Below are positions 9,717-24,312 of a DNA stretch of 64,000 nt, in pieces. The stretch comes from Lanius collurio. Lineage: Eukaryota > Chordata > Aves > Passeriformes > Laniidae. The notes under the pieces are model-generated. The model had not been told where the DNA came from and searched no databases. It worked only from the letters and a program-made list of their open reading frames with translations. The position numbers and the translations under genes are program-made. The stretch covers positions 10,027,073-10,091,072 of the forward strand of contig JACBWW010000004.1 of the NCBI GenBank assembly GCA_020086605.1, written 5' to 3'. Position 1 is the first letter of the stretch. Every line of letters starts with the position of its first letter.

Positions 9717-12700
9717 TGAGGGATTTATTTTTCAACATTCTCAAAATATATCCTGGGTTCCTCATACAGTCATGGGGAAAAGACACACTTCTAGAGTGGC
9801 TCTGCAGTGGAAATGATCTCAGCCTGTAATTCTGGGCAGTGAGGGTGATACCATCCCATGGAGCCCAGCAGCATCAGCCAGGAAAACTTGTCTAACTCAG
9901 CAATCTTCCCAACCAGGCAGATTGTGTATGCATTTTTCTTTGTCAAGTTGGAGTCCTTTGGTCACAGAAGAAAAGCTTTCAAATGATTCCAGCCTTTAGT
10001 AAAATATAAATGCAAAGTTCAAGGAACAGGGTGTGTTTAAGCTGGTGGCTGCAGAAAAGCTCAGTCTCTTTGGTTAGCACAGGAGGTCATCTCACTCTGC
10101 TTCTGCCCTTGGCCACCAGAAGTGGCAGTGCTGGGGCTGGACACATGAGGCCACTTGGGCAGAGAAAAGGGGGATATCACTACAGGGAGGGCTGATGACA
10201 AACGAGCTCAGGTGGAAGGAGCCTTGGGGTTGCAGGTGTCAGCCTCACTGCCAGACAGAGTCACTGACCATGATGCAAAAGTCCCAGTGCCATCCACCAG
10301 GTGTCCTTGAGTGTGCTGTCCTTTTTTGGGTAGCACAGACAGGAACAGAAGGGGAAAGGAGAGAATTCCATGAAGCTGGAAGTCTGCGGTCAGGAGTGTA
10401 AGTGTTTTTGCTGCCGTATTTGTAGGCATGATCTCCCCTGCAGAAAAAATACTAATTTCCAAATTCCCCCTTTAACATGAACCAGGCAAAATCCACACTT
10501 TTTAGGATGGCTGAGTCTACCTTATCACTGCATAATCAAGAATAGACACTTGAGGACAGCCAGTGCATTTTATTTCAACTTAGCCCTGCCTGCCACATGT
10601 GTATCATATTGTAACCAATGCAGGTCACATTTACCAACACAGGCCATATCTCCACAGCTCCAGAGTGCAAGAAGAGAGGAGTCTCACACCTCATGCAGTT
10701 GGAGAAGTGAACCAAACCACACATCAAGATAGCACAAAATCTGGACATTTTTTAGATTACTGGGAGACTGTGATGACAGCACTTTATAATATACAGATTT
10801 CTCCCCAGCCCAAATGCATCACTATCAAGATGATAAAAGGAGCAGTGGGATTTAGGACTCTGCTGCCTCCTGGTTGTTTCCCCACACCACTGAGCAGTGC
10901 TGGTGCTGCTTGACATGCCAGCAGGGCTCCCTAGGTGGGCTGTGCTCCACCAAGGCATGCTGTCTTCTCAGATTCCTTCCCAAGATCTACTCTCAGGATG
11001 ACTGCAATTTGCCACCATTCCTAAGCAAACCCTGGCTAATGGGCAAAGCTACACAGTCCAGGTCCTTCCAGCTCTGCATCTGTTTGCTTAAGTCCTGGCA
11101 CTCAGTCTCAGTGTCCTATTTCTTTCCTACAGATGCATCCACACACAGATACACACACTGATCTTTACTGTGTGGTTTGGGGACATCAAAGGGTTAACCA
11201 CTGTTAGTATAATTAAACCAAATGACTCTAAAGGAGACAGTGGCTAAGGCACTTGCAGTACACAGAGGAGGTTCTATAAGAAAATGCTTTGCTGGCTTAT
11301 ACCTTTGTTTTCAGCTCTCTCAGGCAAATTTAAGATAACGCTCATGTTTGCATTGCAGTGAGCATGCTGACTCTGCATTGTTCTTCCACCCCAACTCCCT
11401 ATTGCTTGATTTTAAACTAGGAGATAAAACATTGGGCAAAGACTCCATTGCACAGCTCATTTTTCTTTTCAGCAGAACTGAAAAAAGATGAGGTGTTTGC
11501 ATTTCATGCATACTTAGGACAAAATTTCTAGCCTGGCTTCAACTTTTGCTTTTGCAAACTCATCTGTTAGAGCTTGTTTGCTTGCAGGATTTCAGCGTCA
11601 TGCTGTGGACTGGCCTCAACACCTGTATCACATCTACTTGACACACTATTACCAACATAAACTGCAGCATATGCATAATTAATTACTAAAGTGGTCCTTG
11701 CCTGAGCAAGGGCAGTTAAACCCACAGCCTGCTGGGTGGAGTAACGGAGTTATGTCATTACACCACTGTCTCATACAGAGACTCTTTGTGCCACTTCTCC
11801 TGAGCAGCATGAGCTGTACTGCTGTAGGCACAGCTGTATTGGTGTAATTGCTCCTACAGGGAGGCTCTCACTGGCTCAGCTCTCAGTGAGAACTCAAAAC
11901 CCATCACACCATGGCAGGTCTGGGCATGCCAAGAGTAGGAGCTGCTCTGTAAGTCAGGTGTGGGAGTCACACAGTCACAGTAGCAGACCTCTTCCTGTGG
12001 TGCTAGCTAACAGTGGAAGCCATGGGTTTTGCAAGGCTTCACATTGAATTTTGGTCAAAAAGGCAGAAAGAATTAAATCAATTTCCAAAAATCACATTCA
12101 ATGATGTGCTGAATCATTCCGTCTTGCATTACACTAGATGCACACAAAACCAAAGTTCTGCTATGATCTAAAGGATTGGTTTAAAATTAAATAGGTCTAG
12201 AAAGAAAATTTCCTGTACAGAAACTTTTTTCTGGCGTAAGAAATCTTTTTTTATTTGTCATCTGCTGAAGAGTTTAAGAGTTTAAGCTCACCCAAGAAGT
12301 CTTTCATGCTGGAATGAAAGTCCACACAAGGATTTAGGATAGTAATGCTTTCCCATCACAGTTCCACTGCATTATTTCCTCAGGTAAACAGCCTGATGTC
12401 AGTTAAAATTTACTGATATAACAATAAAACATATCCACACTAAAAGGATTGGTACTTTTCCTCCCGTTATTATTGCAACTGTATCTTATATGTTTCTTTT
12501 CTCCTATGGAGAACATCAGATGTCTGTTGCTGGTGTTCTGTTTAGTTCTCCTGATCTGCTGCAGCCCATCATGTTACACATTACCTGGGAGGAGCAATTT
12601 GGTCTGGTACACAATAGCCAGAGGCTGAGCATCTGAGCACATTGTCACACATGATCCACGTTACTCGTACACAAGTCTAAGAAGGAGCTGAGACAGGATA

Positions 12701-15365
12701 TCTGGAGCGTGTTAAAAGCAAAGGTGTTTGCCAGACCAACCTGTATGAAGTACAGGCAGGGTGGATTATCATTGGATCTGACCTCCCACAAGCATCAAAG
12801 TAGGTGCAATGATTATATCCTTCCTTTAGAATGGGAGCATCTTTGTGTTCAAGCTTACATCTTCAATGCCTACTATGGCTATGTTGTGCCTAAGATGTAA
12901 GATAACTATGGTCAAGTTGAAGATATGGGTTTGGGTGGAAAGTGTGTGAACCATGATGTTAAAAGGTAAAGTCTGTTCTCTTACGGTCTCTTGATAGAGC
13001 CCTCAGTTCTGTGTTATTACTGCACTGTGTGTTCACAAGAGCATTTGTTTGCTTGTTGGTCAGAAAGAGCAAAGTCTTGTTAAATATAGCCACTTGCTCA
13101 ATAAAACGTAGCTGAAATATCATATTCACCCTACGCTTATCTTCCACTGGACAGAAATGTTGGCTGACAAGAAGTCTGACCACAGGACTGACTGTCCTTT
13201 AGAAGGACAGTGACTGGAACTTGAAGACATCGCAGCTCACTGAAGAAGAATGGATGGTGGCTTGTAATTTAAACCTCCTGTCAATGCAAATGCTTCCATG
13301 CTCATTACAATGCCAAAAAGAAAAATGAATACCTCCATCAAAAGCAAATTATATGATGCAAAAATCTTGCATTCATTCTATAATCACATGCTGACCAAGG
13401 TTACTATCATTTACTATAGAGTGACTTCAGTGGGATCCAAAAATTGTTTCATTATATAGGGAGCAAAATAGGTGCTTTCAATCAAAAATGACTAAGAAGG
13501 AACAAGTGACAATGCTAGATGAGGCTTTCTGGGAGGTAAGAAGGATGTCTTGGATGTGTTCAGTCACTTATTCTGATCTGGCCACAGCCCCAGGAAGTGT
13601 CTGAAGTAAGACTGCTCCCACACTGGAGACACCACTCTCTTTAAAGGAATATATAATACAGTGTATTATAGGTTTTTAAATGCTTCAGTTTGGCACAAAA
13701 TCCTGACTGTAGGAGGCTGGGAATCTTTCCAAGAAAAGGCATAGAGAGCAGTGCTGATATTGTAGTTATGGCTGTAGCACAGAAAAGCAAGACTAACCTA
13801 CAGCTGAATCTCCACCGGGGTCCTGACAGTGAAGGTGCTTTGAGTTGACCCATGGTTCACATCCTGTGGGAACACAACTTTCTACTCCAAGTGACCCAAA
13901 GAGTTCACTGAGAGATTTCATTGTCCATGCCAACCACATGGGAACATGCTGGTACCAGCCAAGGAGCAGACCTGGAATGGCCAGCTGTGTTTCATGGATT
14001 GATGGAATCTTGGGCTGGGTTTTGAGGTTACTTTTTCTGAGCTCTGTTCGGTAAAGTCTCAGCTTTCTACAACCTTGATTGTCCTTTTCTTCTCTCCTTC
14101 TTCCAGCTGCCCTATCACATTATAGAAGTGGATTCTTACATAAAAACTGCTCATCATGAACATATCTCACTACTCTTTGTTATCCAGAGAGTGAATATTA
14201 AGGTTTCATCTACCTCTGTCACATTGGTGGGATCAACTTACCAGCATAAAAATAAGTATCTGAAAGACAACATATTTGCACTTTTTTGGTACATATAAAG
14301 AGTTGTCTGGCCTGCAGATTCAGTGAAACTTGGTTTCCATAACTTCTCTGGTGCAGATTATCTGATGTCTGGCAAAGATGAGCTCATCACTTCCTCCCAC
14401 AGTACAGGCTGTAAAAGTGTCTACCCTGGATCATGTAACTTAGCTTCATGAATTTGGTATGTTTCAGACCTTTATCATTTTGTCACAGAGGATGCAAAAA
14501 AAGAATACTTTCAAAATATATGAAATGCAATTGAGAGAAGGCAAGAGAGAGAATGAGATAGAGAAAATATAACCTAAATCTCAAAAACTCCAAGCTGAAA
14601 ATTTACCGATTCAAAGTTCAGAGTTGGATGGCGTTTTAATCAGAAAATATCAAGAGCTGGGAAGAGAAGTTCTGTAGTGGCCCAAAAGAAACCTCTCAAT
14701 AGAGCTTTAAACTTAGCACCTGGTTTCCATCAGGACTGACAGAGGTTCATGCATTTGCTCCATTTACGAAATTTTTTCCCAATATAAATTATATCCTCGC
14801 TAGCAGTGTATGTGCATCCTTAAGAAGTTCCATTTCAAAGATGAGTAAGGTTGCTAAGTGACATTAGTGCCTAAATCAAGGAAGTGAAAAATTAACACCT
14901 CACATCTGGCACTGCCCACATAGTAAATGCAATATTCTTATGAAACATAAAGAAAACCATATTTGATTCCCTGTACAGCTCATAGACAGAGGTTGCTGTC
15001 CACTCAATTATTTTGCCATCTAAACAATTTAATCATGGGAAAGAAACAATGGAAATATTAGTTACAAATGTCCAAGTTATAGTAGATTTTTAGTTTAATA
15101 CGTCTTTTTCTGGAAAACGGATATCATATATACAGTTGAGCAATAGCCACAAATGTGCAATGTCTCTGGCCTTACCCTTGAGACTGGTCATTATAGATGC
15201 CTCTTGTTTGTATCAGTGTGTAATTTATTATCCTTTTAACTCAAATTCACAAGAACCATTTTGTTGCCATACAACAGCTTGATAATGTTATTTGAAAAAA
15301 AATTAACATTTTAAAGATTTGTTTATCTGCCCTTGCCTCTCCTCTTTAATTTTATTTTTCAGGTA
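9717..15365. other. Intergenic, no supported gene
   Basis: Ordinary unique-looking sequence with scattered short open frames on both strands. The only exon-like stretch I saw is 14107-14298, preceded by a pyrimidine-rich tract and AG, open for 63 codons to a TAA. Its product is not recognisable. Confidence 0.45.
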
Positions 15366-15460
15366 GATACTGTCTTCAAAACATAGATACATAGATCAAA
15401 ACACTGATACTGTCTTCAAAACATAGATACATAGATCAAAACACTGATACTGTCTTCAAA
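15366..15460. repeat. 40-bp tandem repeat, about 2.4 copies
   Basis: The unit begins GATACTGTCTTCAAAACATA. Full copies are at 15366-15405 and 15406-15445, then a 15-base partial copy. The full copies are identical by eye, pointing to recent duplication or slippage. Confidence 0.92.
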
Positions 15461-18400
15461 AACCTGAGGAAGGGCCTGGCCACAGACCAGCACATAGAAA
15501 TGAGTAGAACCAGAGAGGCACAGACACATCTCATGGAAGAACAGCTAGTGTAAAGTGCTAAAGCAGCTTAAACAAAGACACCAAGTCCTGTATGAAAACT
15601 ATTTCCTGCTAAAATGCTCTGTGAGAGCACAGCCAGGTAGGTACACACTTTCTTGAGGAAGAAGTGTTACTTTTGAACATCCACCCCGTGCAGCCTCCAA
15701 CAGGAAGAGCACGCTCAGTGCCAGGCCTGCAGCAGGTTACTGCACTGGTATTTCTGCTCAAATGGAAAAACCCCAAAGAAACTGGAGTACCCAACCCCAC
15801 AGTGCAGAGCTCTTTGGCAGCCACTCTGGACAATGCAGGAAGCACTAACTTGCACTCAGTTGGTACTTAGTAACCCTCGGCACATTCCAAAAGTGCCAGA
15901 GGGCACCTGCTGCATGTCTGCTGCAGAGGCCGAAGTGCACAGATTTCTTCATTACATCAGTAATTGCTTCAGGCCAGACAGTCAAACATTGCAAGCCCCA
16001 GGAACTCAGACTGATTATCACAGCAGTAAGGAGATGCACGTGCAGTGCATGTAAACATGAAATTTGGATAAGAAATAGTGGGAAAATAGATCATATTTCA
16101 AGTTCAGGTCATCAGAAGCCATTGATTGTAAAATTTTCTGCTATTTTGAAGGTGCAATAATAAGGTTTTTTCCCCTAAGATATACCAATTTCCAACGTAC
16201 TTTGTAATCCCTGCCTTTCAAGTTGAATTTTTTCCAGAAATTTAAAATAGAATTTCACATCTACTGGAGAAACTTTGAGATGCCCTTCCTGGATAACAGA
16301 ACTATCTACCAGTGCTATTTTTTTAAGTTTGTGTCTCGTGCCTGCTTAAGTCCTGCCTCATGACACAAACTTAGTAAGGCACAGAGAAGGGCAGCTGTCC
16401 AAACACACAAAATTATCCTTCTTTCTATCTGAGAGCTAAAGGTTCTGATGACACCTGCTGGCTCCATTGGGACTCAGCATAACACCAGACAGCCTCTGCT
16501 AGAGCTCCCTTCAATACTTGCAGGCAAAAATGGAGGATAAATATATTATTGTGAATTAAAATTTTTCATTGCTGCAAGTCAGAAAACCACAGGAAACAAG
16601 GCTAGGAAGTTTAAAAGGTCATGTATTCAATCCCCTGGAAAAAAACCAGGGTTTGTGTTACTTCCATCTACATCATGGATGGTTGTTTTACCTCTTACTG
16701 AAAATTGATAGCACTTCTCTGGACACACTGTCACAGTGTTTTATCGTTTTTGCATTTCCTATAAAAGATTCCACAGTAAGATGTCTTATTAACAGAAAAT
16801 TATACTTCTATTTGTGTATTCAAGGACAGTTAGACAGCAATTGACTGTGAAGATGAAAGCACAGTGGAGCTACTTCAGCCCTCTTTATGAGATGCTACAG
16901 CTTTACTGCTTTGTCTACCTTTTCAGTAACACACCCATCTCACCCCAGGTGAGATGCAGGAATAGGTACCATCCAAAGAGGCTTTCACTGCAGGAATCCT
17001 GTCACATGAACAATGCCATAGTTGTACAAAAGGGGTCAAGCTTAATAACAGTGTTGGTCTGGAGCCACAGTTGCATCCTGATGATTTCAATTATATGGTG
17101 CATTCTTGGAGTGGGAGAAGCAGCAGTCACCTTGATGAATCAGCTCATTGACAAACTAGGTATGTTCAGGAGTCTCTGTAAAGAGCTATTTTATAACTGT
17201 TGGAGCATGTTAGCTTATGTGTTATGAGTAATTTCACACCGAGACTTCAGAAGAACTACAGATCCCTCCCTGAAATTCATCCCCTGCACTATTCCTGGTA
17301 TTTTGTTTAGTCTAAGAAACATGGAAGAGGTTACATCACATTCAGCCTAAATATTTTTCTAAATTGAGACTTTTTACCTTCATCCTTCTCATCAGACCCC
17401 ACCCTGGACAGTATTTCTGACTGATTTCAACTGGATCTCTCAATACAGGTATAAATACCCTGTGTCTGCCCTTCAGAAGCCAAATGTGTAGCTGCTAGCT
17501 GGGGACAGAAATTTGCAGGGCCTTGAGTGAAATGTATCTGATAGTTATTACCTCGTTTGAGCAAGGCAAGAAAATCAGTTCCAAAAATCTCTTACTGGGA
17601 AGCTGGTGCAGATACAATTAATTAAACCACCCGTCTCCTTCCTGGAACCTGCTCTGAGCAGGGCAATCACACCCATCGTATCTTATAGCCCACTTTGAAT
17701 CTCAGCTGTGGTTGAGTTACAAACTGCTAAAATGGGTCACAGCGTGTGGAACAGAGGCATTACTTAACCCAAGCACTATTGCTGTTCCGATGAGATCATA
17801 ACTGGGAGAAATAATAGTCAGCACAGGGAACCTAAGCTTCAAAACCCCTGAATATTAGGTTGTTTCATGGTCACAGAAGGTTTCCTAAAACGGATTGAAG
17901 AAATTAAGTAAGAGGAAAAGCAGCCACTGAAATAGAGTTGTTGCCAGCCCCAGAAGAACTGCAAAAGGAAGAAAGGGTCCTGTAACAGAAACTCTCTATT
18001 TGGAACAAGCAGCTGAATGTGCCTCTACCCCCAGGTACTCAAGAGTCACAGGGCTTTTTCAAACAGATTGGAGAGAACCTGGACTACATAATCGCTGCCA
18101 GGTTTTTCAGAGTTGCATATGCATCCAAAAACAGTTGTCTATTAGAGAACAGACGGTCTTTGGCTCAGCTGCTGGCCTATCAGTTGCCTGTTGCCCAGCC
18201 TCAGCACTGTGCTGGCACAAGTTCCCAGCAGAGATGCAAGTGGGCAGCAGAGCACTTGTATTGGCCTTGCTTGCTCTGGTCTCAGAGGTGGTTTTGTCCT
18301 AAACTGTGGAAAAGTGCAATTCTGCCAGACTGGCAATCCTCTCCCAGTAAATCACTCTGTGAACATGCAGGGTTTGGCAGTGTTACCCATATGTTATGTG

Positions 18401-20699
18401 GAGTTTTACTTTTCAGAAAGCTCTGTTGAATCCAAAGGGCAACTGACAATATAAATAGGAGTTGGTGGGAGGAATATGTTACTCTTGGTAGTGTATGGTG
18501 GATACTCTCAGCAAGGTGTTACCTGGCAGAAAAAAACTAGCAAGGCCTTTGTGAGTAACTAGAGAGGAAAACAGTTCTCTCACATCTCTTTACACAGCCA
18601 ATACATCTCGTAATGGCCTCCTTTTTCCTCTGAGTAAAACATGATTGATATGGGCTTTGTTGTCCAGCAAAGATTTAGCCTAAATATTCAAAGACTTTAA
18701 GATTTCATCACACTCTTCTTTTCAGTACCATCTATAAACAATCTTAATCTTTTGATTAAACACCATTATCAAGTGTCTTAACTCAGCTGCCAGCAGTGAC
18801 CACATGTGTCAGCGTCCTGGTGTGAGGAGGGAGAGGCTTGGCTGCTACTGGCATTGCAAAAAAATGCTGATTTTGCTGAGCACAAAAGCCGGGTTCTGTG
18901 TGCATCAGGTTTTCCTTGTATTTTCCTTTGGGCCACAACCACATTAGCACAGTCTCCACATAATCAGAGGCACACTGCAGTAATGCAGCTTTGTTCAGCC
19001 ATATCAGATGCAAATTTCTTCCATGCGATGAGAAGACATTTGAATTTAAAATCCAACTGAATTAACCAGAAGTAGATATAGACTAGGAAGATGAGGAAGT
19101 AGGGAAAAAAAAGATCAGTCAGCTGGACAGAGAACAGAAGTTCTGAAGTCACAGGGGTATTCACAGTGGAGCTTTTCATGTTTAGGCAATAGACTGCCTG
19201 ATGTTAGGCCTTCATTTCATAACCCCATCTTATCTTCCCATGTTCTTTAATACAATGCCTACACTGAGGACCTATTATGATTGGGATTGCTTCAAAAAGG
19301 AAGAATATTTTTAATTAATTTAAACCAACAAGAATTTAAGAAGCTAGAGCCTGTGACTCCTCTGTTGAACTTCTTAAGAGCATAAACCCCACAACTGCCC
19401 TCCAGTAAGGTGTCCTTGCAACATGGACACAAATCTGAACTTTCAGTTCTTAAGCCCTTCCTAATCAAATCTTGCATTTTATAAGCAAACACTCTTATAG
19501 AAGAAATACTCATCAGCAACAAACAAAAGCCTTTTTTAATTGAGTCCTGAATGCCCTAATCCCTTACGGGCTTTCTAAAACATCTAATGCATCCACTTAG
19601 ACTGCATATAATATTTTTTTTTTCTGTTCAGTGGAAAATTAGAGACTAGAGACACTTATTTCACATTTTAAAGCCAAATTATTTTTCCTTTACAATCCAA
19701 ATCAAAATTAACTGTTTTTATTTCTTTTGGGAGTATTTTTGAAAATAATTTAAGAGCATGAGGGGAGGATAGGGAGTTTCATGTTCATGCTTTATCTGGA
19801 ATTAGGCCAATGATCAAAATACTGAAGAGTTTAGACCATTCCATGTTACAGAAATTGTTGAATAAACTATCTGTCCTAAAGAACGTGCCTTGCCCAACTG
19901 GTAAGGCCCAAGACCCAAAGCCAGCCTTCAAATCTGTTCAAGCAAGACCAACTGAAAATTGAAAAAGTTTATTAATGCCTCCCATAGCTCTGTATAACTT
20001 TTGTGGGAATATCAGCTTGGCCCACTTTGTATTTTATGGGAGAAACATCCCTCAATGGTTATCAGGCAGTTGGTGTTGGCAGACTAATACGTCACCAAAT
20101 TCCTGGCACACTCTTCAAATCAGGAGTGGAGCCCTGGCCTCTCCTCTCAAAGCCTGGCCAAATTGCAGGGCGAGGGAGCTGGTAACACCCCTAAAAATGT
20201 TCTGTACCTTCTCCCTCCCTCCCTTGTGCTCCCCCTGCCTTGGTGAACATTGACATACTCTTTTATGTAAGGGAGTAATTTAAGCAGGATTGGATACTTC
20301 TTCTACCACTGAGTAGCTCAGAGTCTGCCTGAAAAATAATTCTCATGGGCTACTGGAAGTGTGGGGCCACATCCTGATAGGGTGCTAAAGGATTAAATGC
20401 AAAGAATTTATTTTTCTCTTGTTTCTCATGAAAGACAGAACATATTTACTGGAATATAACCCTACCTTATTATGCCATTTATAGGAAACACATACGCAGT
20501 GTTTATAAAGCAGTTAATTTATAACAGACAAAACCAGATTATCAGTCTTTGGAAGAGCAAATATTTGATCAAAATCTTCTAAATGGGACAGACATCACCA
20601 CTTCAATTTTAAACATAGCTGATTGAGAAAAGTAACAGAAGAGCTACCTAATAGGCAAGGTAAGATTTATATGAAGCATTTAGATTGTAAAGGAAAGAT
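15461..20699. other. Intergenic, nothing recognised
   Basis: No gene identified. Open frames of about 137 codons at 16814-17227 and 136 codons at 18019-18429 (+ strand) overlap other frames, lack splice or family evidence, and are not called. Confidence 0.5.
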
Positions 20700-20742
20700 T
20701 ATTATATTTATATATATATATATGTATTTATATAAATATACA
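20700..20742. repeat. (AT)n-rich microsatellite
   Basis: TA/AT dinucleotide run with imperfect TATTTA interruptions. Confidence 0.8.
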
Positions 20743-23550
20743 ATTTATATATCTTTATCAATGTTTCTCTACTTGTGATGTTTTAAATGGCTGCAGATCT
20801 TAATCAGCTTCTAATGTATTTTTCTCTTGTTCTTATGCCTTGAGAAGAAAAAAGTCATTTGCACAAGAAACTTCTTTCTTTGATATTGATATTGCTAGAA
20901 ATAAATATTTCATAAAGTGGAAATAATATTCACTTTGCCTTAACGCACATTTATTAATCAACTGTCTGCTCTACATATAAAGTGAGTTGTCTAAAATTAG
21001 CAATAGGCTTCACTCAGGTCTATAAATACTAGTCTATAATGCACATAAATCACACTTTATTGTTCCCAGAATTGTTTTTACCGGTTCTATTTTTACTAGC
21101 TCTATTTCTATTAGTAAAGGTGAATGATACAGCTGCTGTAATGTTAACTTTAAATGTTTGCAATCTCAGATTTGCAGTGATTACTTAGTGCATCTGCAAG
21201 GTTCTTATTCCCATGATGTTCATTACATCAAAATCAGTAGCATTTGTGTATGTGTTTGCCTGAGGATGCAGGAATCTTTTCTTGAGTGTTGAAAGGTTTG
21301 GGATGTACCTGTAGAGAAGAGCTTCTGTGTTTGTCCTGCCCTTTCAGCCCAAACTCCATCTGTGTTGGGAAGGCAGAGCCCTCTGGAAGGCAGCTCAGTG
21401 CCTGGCCCCATCAGTCCTGGGGAAGCTGGTGGCCACTTGAGCCAAGCACTGTCCCAGGCCTCCCAGAGACGCAACAGTGCCATGTGCCAAATGCAGCACT
21501 GCCGGAGGTTGTGCAGGAATTGCACTGTGCCGGGAGCAGGTGAGCAGGAGCTTGCACTCTGCAGGGCCTAGTGAGCAGTTAGGCCTGATGCTCTTCCAGA
21601 GGGAGGGACTGCTGCTGCAGAAAATCCCTTCCCTGTGATTGAATATGATCAAAAGCAAAATTCTGCAATCCCAGCCTCTTTGCTAAAGCTGACTCTGCAG
21701 TGTCCAGGGATGCTTCTTCAAAGCAGGGATGACTCCTAGAGGAAAGAACCTCCTTCTTTGATGCCAGGGCAGGTGCAGCATTGCAGCAGGAACAGGACCT
21801 CTGTGCCTATGCTACCTCCCACCAAAGTGGGTCGCTGCAGAAGCAGAAGGAATGCCCAGCAGTTACTGCCATAGCTTTGAACTGCACTGCTTCAGCCTGC
21901 CAGGGGACAGTGAGTATCCCAGCGCTCCAGAAGTCGCATGTACCTCTTGACCAGCAAGGCAGGAGCTGAAGTCAAGTCATTCCCTTCCCTACTCTGCACA
22001 ACCCAGACACTGGGAATCTCATTAAAAATAAATCAAGGGTTAATGGGAAAGGAAAATAAAGAAAAAAATATTCACAACATATTTGCCGCATATTTTACTC
22101 TGTTCTCTGTCTGCCGTGCTCTCAAGAGCAGGCATAACATTCAGCAATTTCACTCCTCCCAATTAAGTCATGACAGCCCATCTGTGTTGCACCAAGTACA
22201 GAACGTGACCTATTATCTCCAAAGAAAATAGCACAACACCTGACTGCCAAAAGCACCTCGTGACTTGGCACCCAAAAGTCTCGGTACTCACATCAACATA
22301 CCTTTTCAGGACTAACTCCCACAGCCTGAATCAGCCAACTGTGAAATTCAGCTGAACTCTGAATAAATCGGATAAAACCAGCTTTCCCATATGCCAAGTC
22401 ACAAATTATAAAATGGCCATAATTTGCTGTTACAGATCCTCAACTTGAAAGGAGTAGTTAGCAGTTGCCATGTGATTCTAGACTGTTGAATCACTTACTA
22501 CTTTAATGATGGACCATTAAATCCATCTTTTAATCTCATTTATCCCTTTTCCCACTGCTATATGAAAGGAATCTGTGCAGGTTTGGTGGTCTTGAACATC
22601 CTGTTTAATTTACAATAGGAAAATGCATCTCCAAAGATTGTGGCCATTCAAAATTTTTTCATAAGGTGCAATTCAACACTTCTGTAAGGGAGAGAATTCA
22701 TGCTTTAGTGGAAAGATGGATGATAATTATATTTGCATATATGCTTGGAAAATGCATTTCATTTGCAAATTTATACAATCAATGTCCAATGCTAAGCTTT
22801 GCCTGAGGTGTCCTGTAAGATGTGCCTAGTTTCCTCCAAACATTTTGTTGTCTAGATGAGAGACCCTGTATTAACTTTCCTCAGAAATCAAAACTTGTGT
22901 AAAATACTGTATTTTAAGCATGTAACAGCTGCTTCATCCTTGTGCTATTTGACATTGAAGCATCTATTGCTAGGGAGGAGAAAGCACCAATAAACCTACT
23001 TCAGCACTTTCTGGAGAGCAAGGTGGAAAAGAGCAGGGAATGAAATGGCATGTGATCAGGAGAATGATCTGAATGTAGTAATAAATGGTCTGTAGCAGAA
23101 GGATGAAAAGTGAGAGGAAATTATGAAAGGCAATCATGTTGTTTCTACCACATGCTGCCTAGAATTCTCGTGCTTAGAGATGACATCAGTTTCACAGGAG
23201 CAGAAGCTGCAGCACAGTGTCTAGCAGATCCAATTTCCATCTTTGAGCTGCATATTGTGCTTGAAATCTGGGTTTCATTTTGTAAAGGAAATACAAGTGA
23301 GAAAAGGAAAATCAGTGAACTACTCCTGATGTGAACTACCAATAATAGAAGATTGTGGTATCTTTCCTGGATTAATTTAATTTAATTATGTTGGAAACTT
23401 CTCTTTCACTGATCTAAATCTGAATTTTCAGATAGGAACCAGATCTTGGGTTTAGAGTAGAAGATGCAGAAAGATCACTTCACTATGACCTTTTGCATTG
23501 TGAATGGAAGAACAAAACTAAAAAGTCTTTTTGTTGTCTTTTTTTTCTAG
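20743..23550. other. Region upstream of the SERPINA10 coding exons
   Basis: It must contain the end of the intron preceding the first coding exon and probably the non-coding first exon and promoter of SERPINA10. I could not place either. No transposon or RNA gene recognised. Confidence 0.45.
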
Positions 23551-24312
23551 GAAAAAAAAACAAACCAAAGAGCTCATTATTTGATGTCAACATGAAAACA
23601 GGAATCTACCTACTTGTCTTAAGTGAAATATGTTTTGAATTCATCAAGGCTGGTATCAAACCTAAATTTCCAAAAGAGGAAAAAGAGAGTAATTTCTTGG
23701 AAAGAAATAACGTCAGTATTTCCAAAGAGTGGTATCATCACAAAAATACCTCTAAGCCTTTTGAAGACCAAGGTTTTGAAGACCAAAGTCTTGAAGACTT
23801 CACTCTTCACAACTTCACTGAAAAGAATGCAAATTTTGGATTTAACCTCTACAGAAGAATTGCAATGACACATGATAACAATGTAATCATCTCTCCCCTT
23901 TCTGTATCAGCTCTCATGGGTGTCTATATGCTGGCAACTAAAGGAGAAACATACAGACAAATTGTAAAAGCTCTAAACCTCCATGCTGTGAAGGACAGAG
24001 TGAATCAGCAACACTTACCAGGTTTGTTTAAACAACTGATAGGTAACCTCACAAAGAATGAAGAATTTCTCCTTGTGCAAGGCACTCTTTCTTTTATTCA
24101 AAAGGACTTCAAACTCAAGGAATCTTTCCTGAATTTATCTGAGCAGTACTTCAATATGGAATTCCTGAAAGTGGACTTTGAAAACTTTACACAGGCAAAA
24201 CTTATCATAAATCAAAACATTAACAAAAGGACCAAAGGAAAAATCCCAGGGCTTTTTGAAGAGCTGGACCGCCATAATAAACTGGTGCTTGTTGACTACA
24301 TTGTCTTTAAAG
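23551..24312 (+). CDS. SERPINA10: SERPINA10 first coding exon with 41 bases of 5' UTR
   Basis: Acceptor TTTTCTAG ends at 23550, donor GTAATT begins at 24313. Coding starts at 23592. It encodes the leader, the acidic tail, helices A-F and ends at the FKG junction in phase 1. Sequons begin at residues 40, 52 and 74 (NVS, NTS, NFT); further ones are GNLT, LNLS and ENFT. Confidence 0.95.

Noticed and set aside
16814..17227. 137-codon open frame on the + strand
   Set aside because: Composition is not gene-like, there is no recognisable domain, and it stands alone.
18000..18454. Overlapping + and - open frames of 64-136 codons
   Set aside because: Several frames are open at once and none is recognisable; most likely a local shortage of stop codons.
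3560..23550. A further serpin gene or pseudogene between SERPINA6 and SERPINA10
   Set aside because: No VPMM, FKG, hinge or NPT-like motif was found in the open frames on either strand. A translated search could still reveal a strongly decayed copy.
23493..23591. Longer SERPINA10 start at ATG 23493
   Set aside because: It lies before the TTTCTAG acceptor ending at 23550. ATG 23592 gives 444 residues with P1 at the human position.
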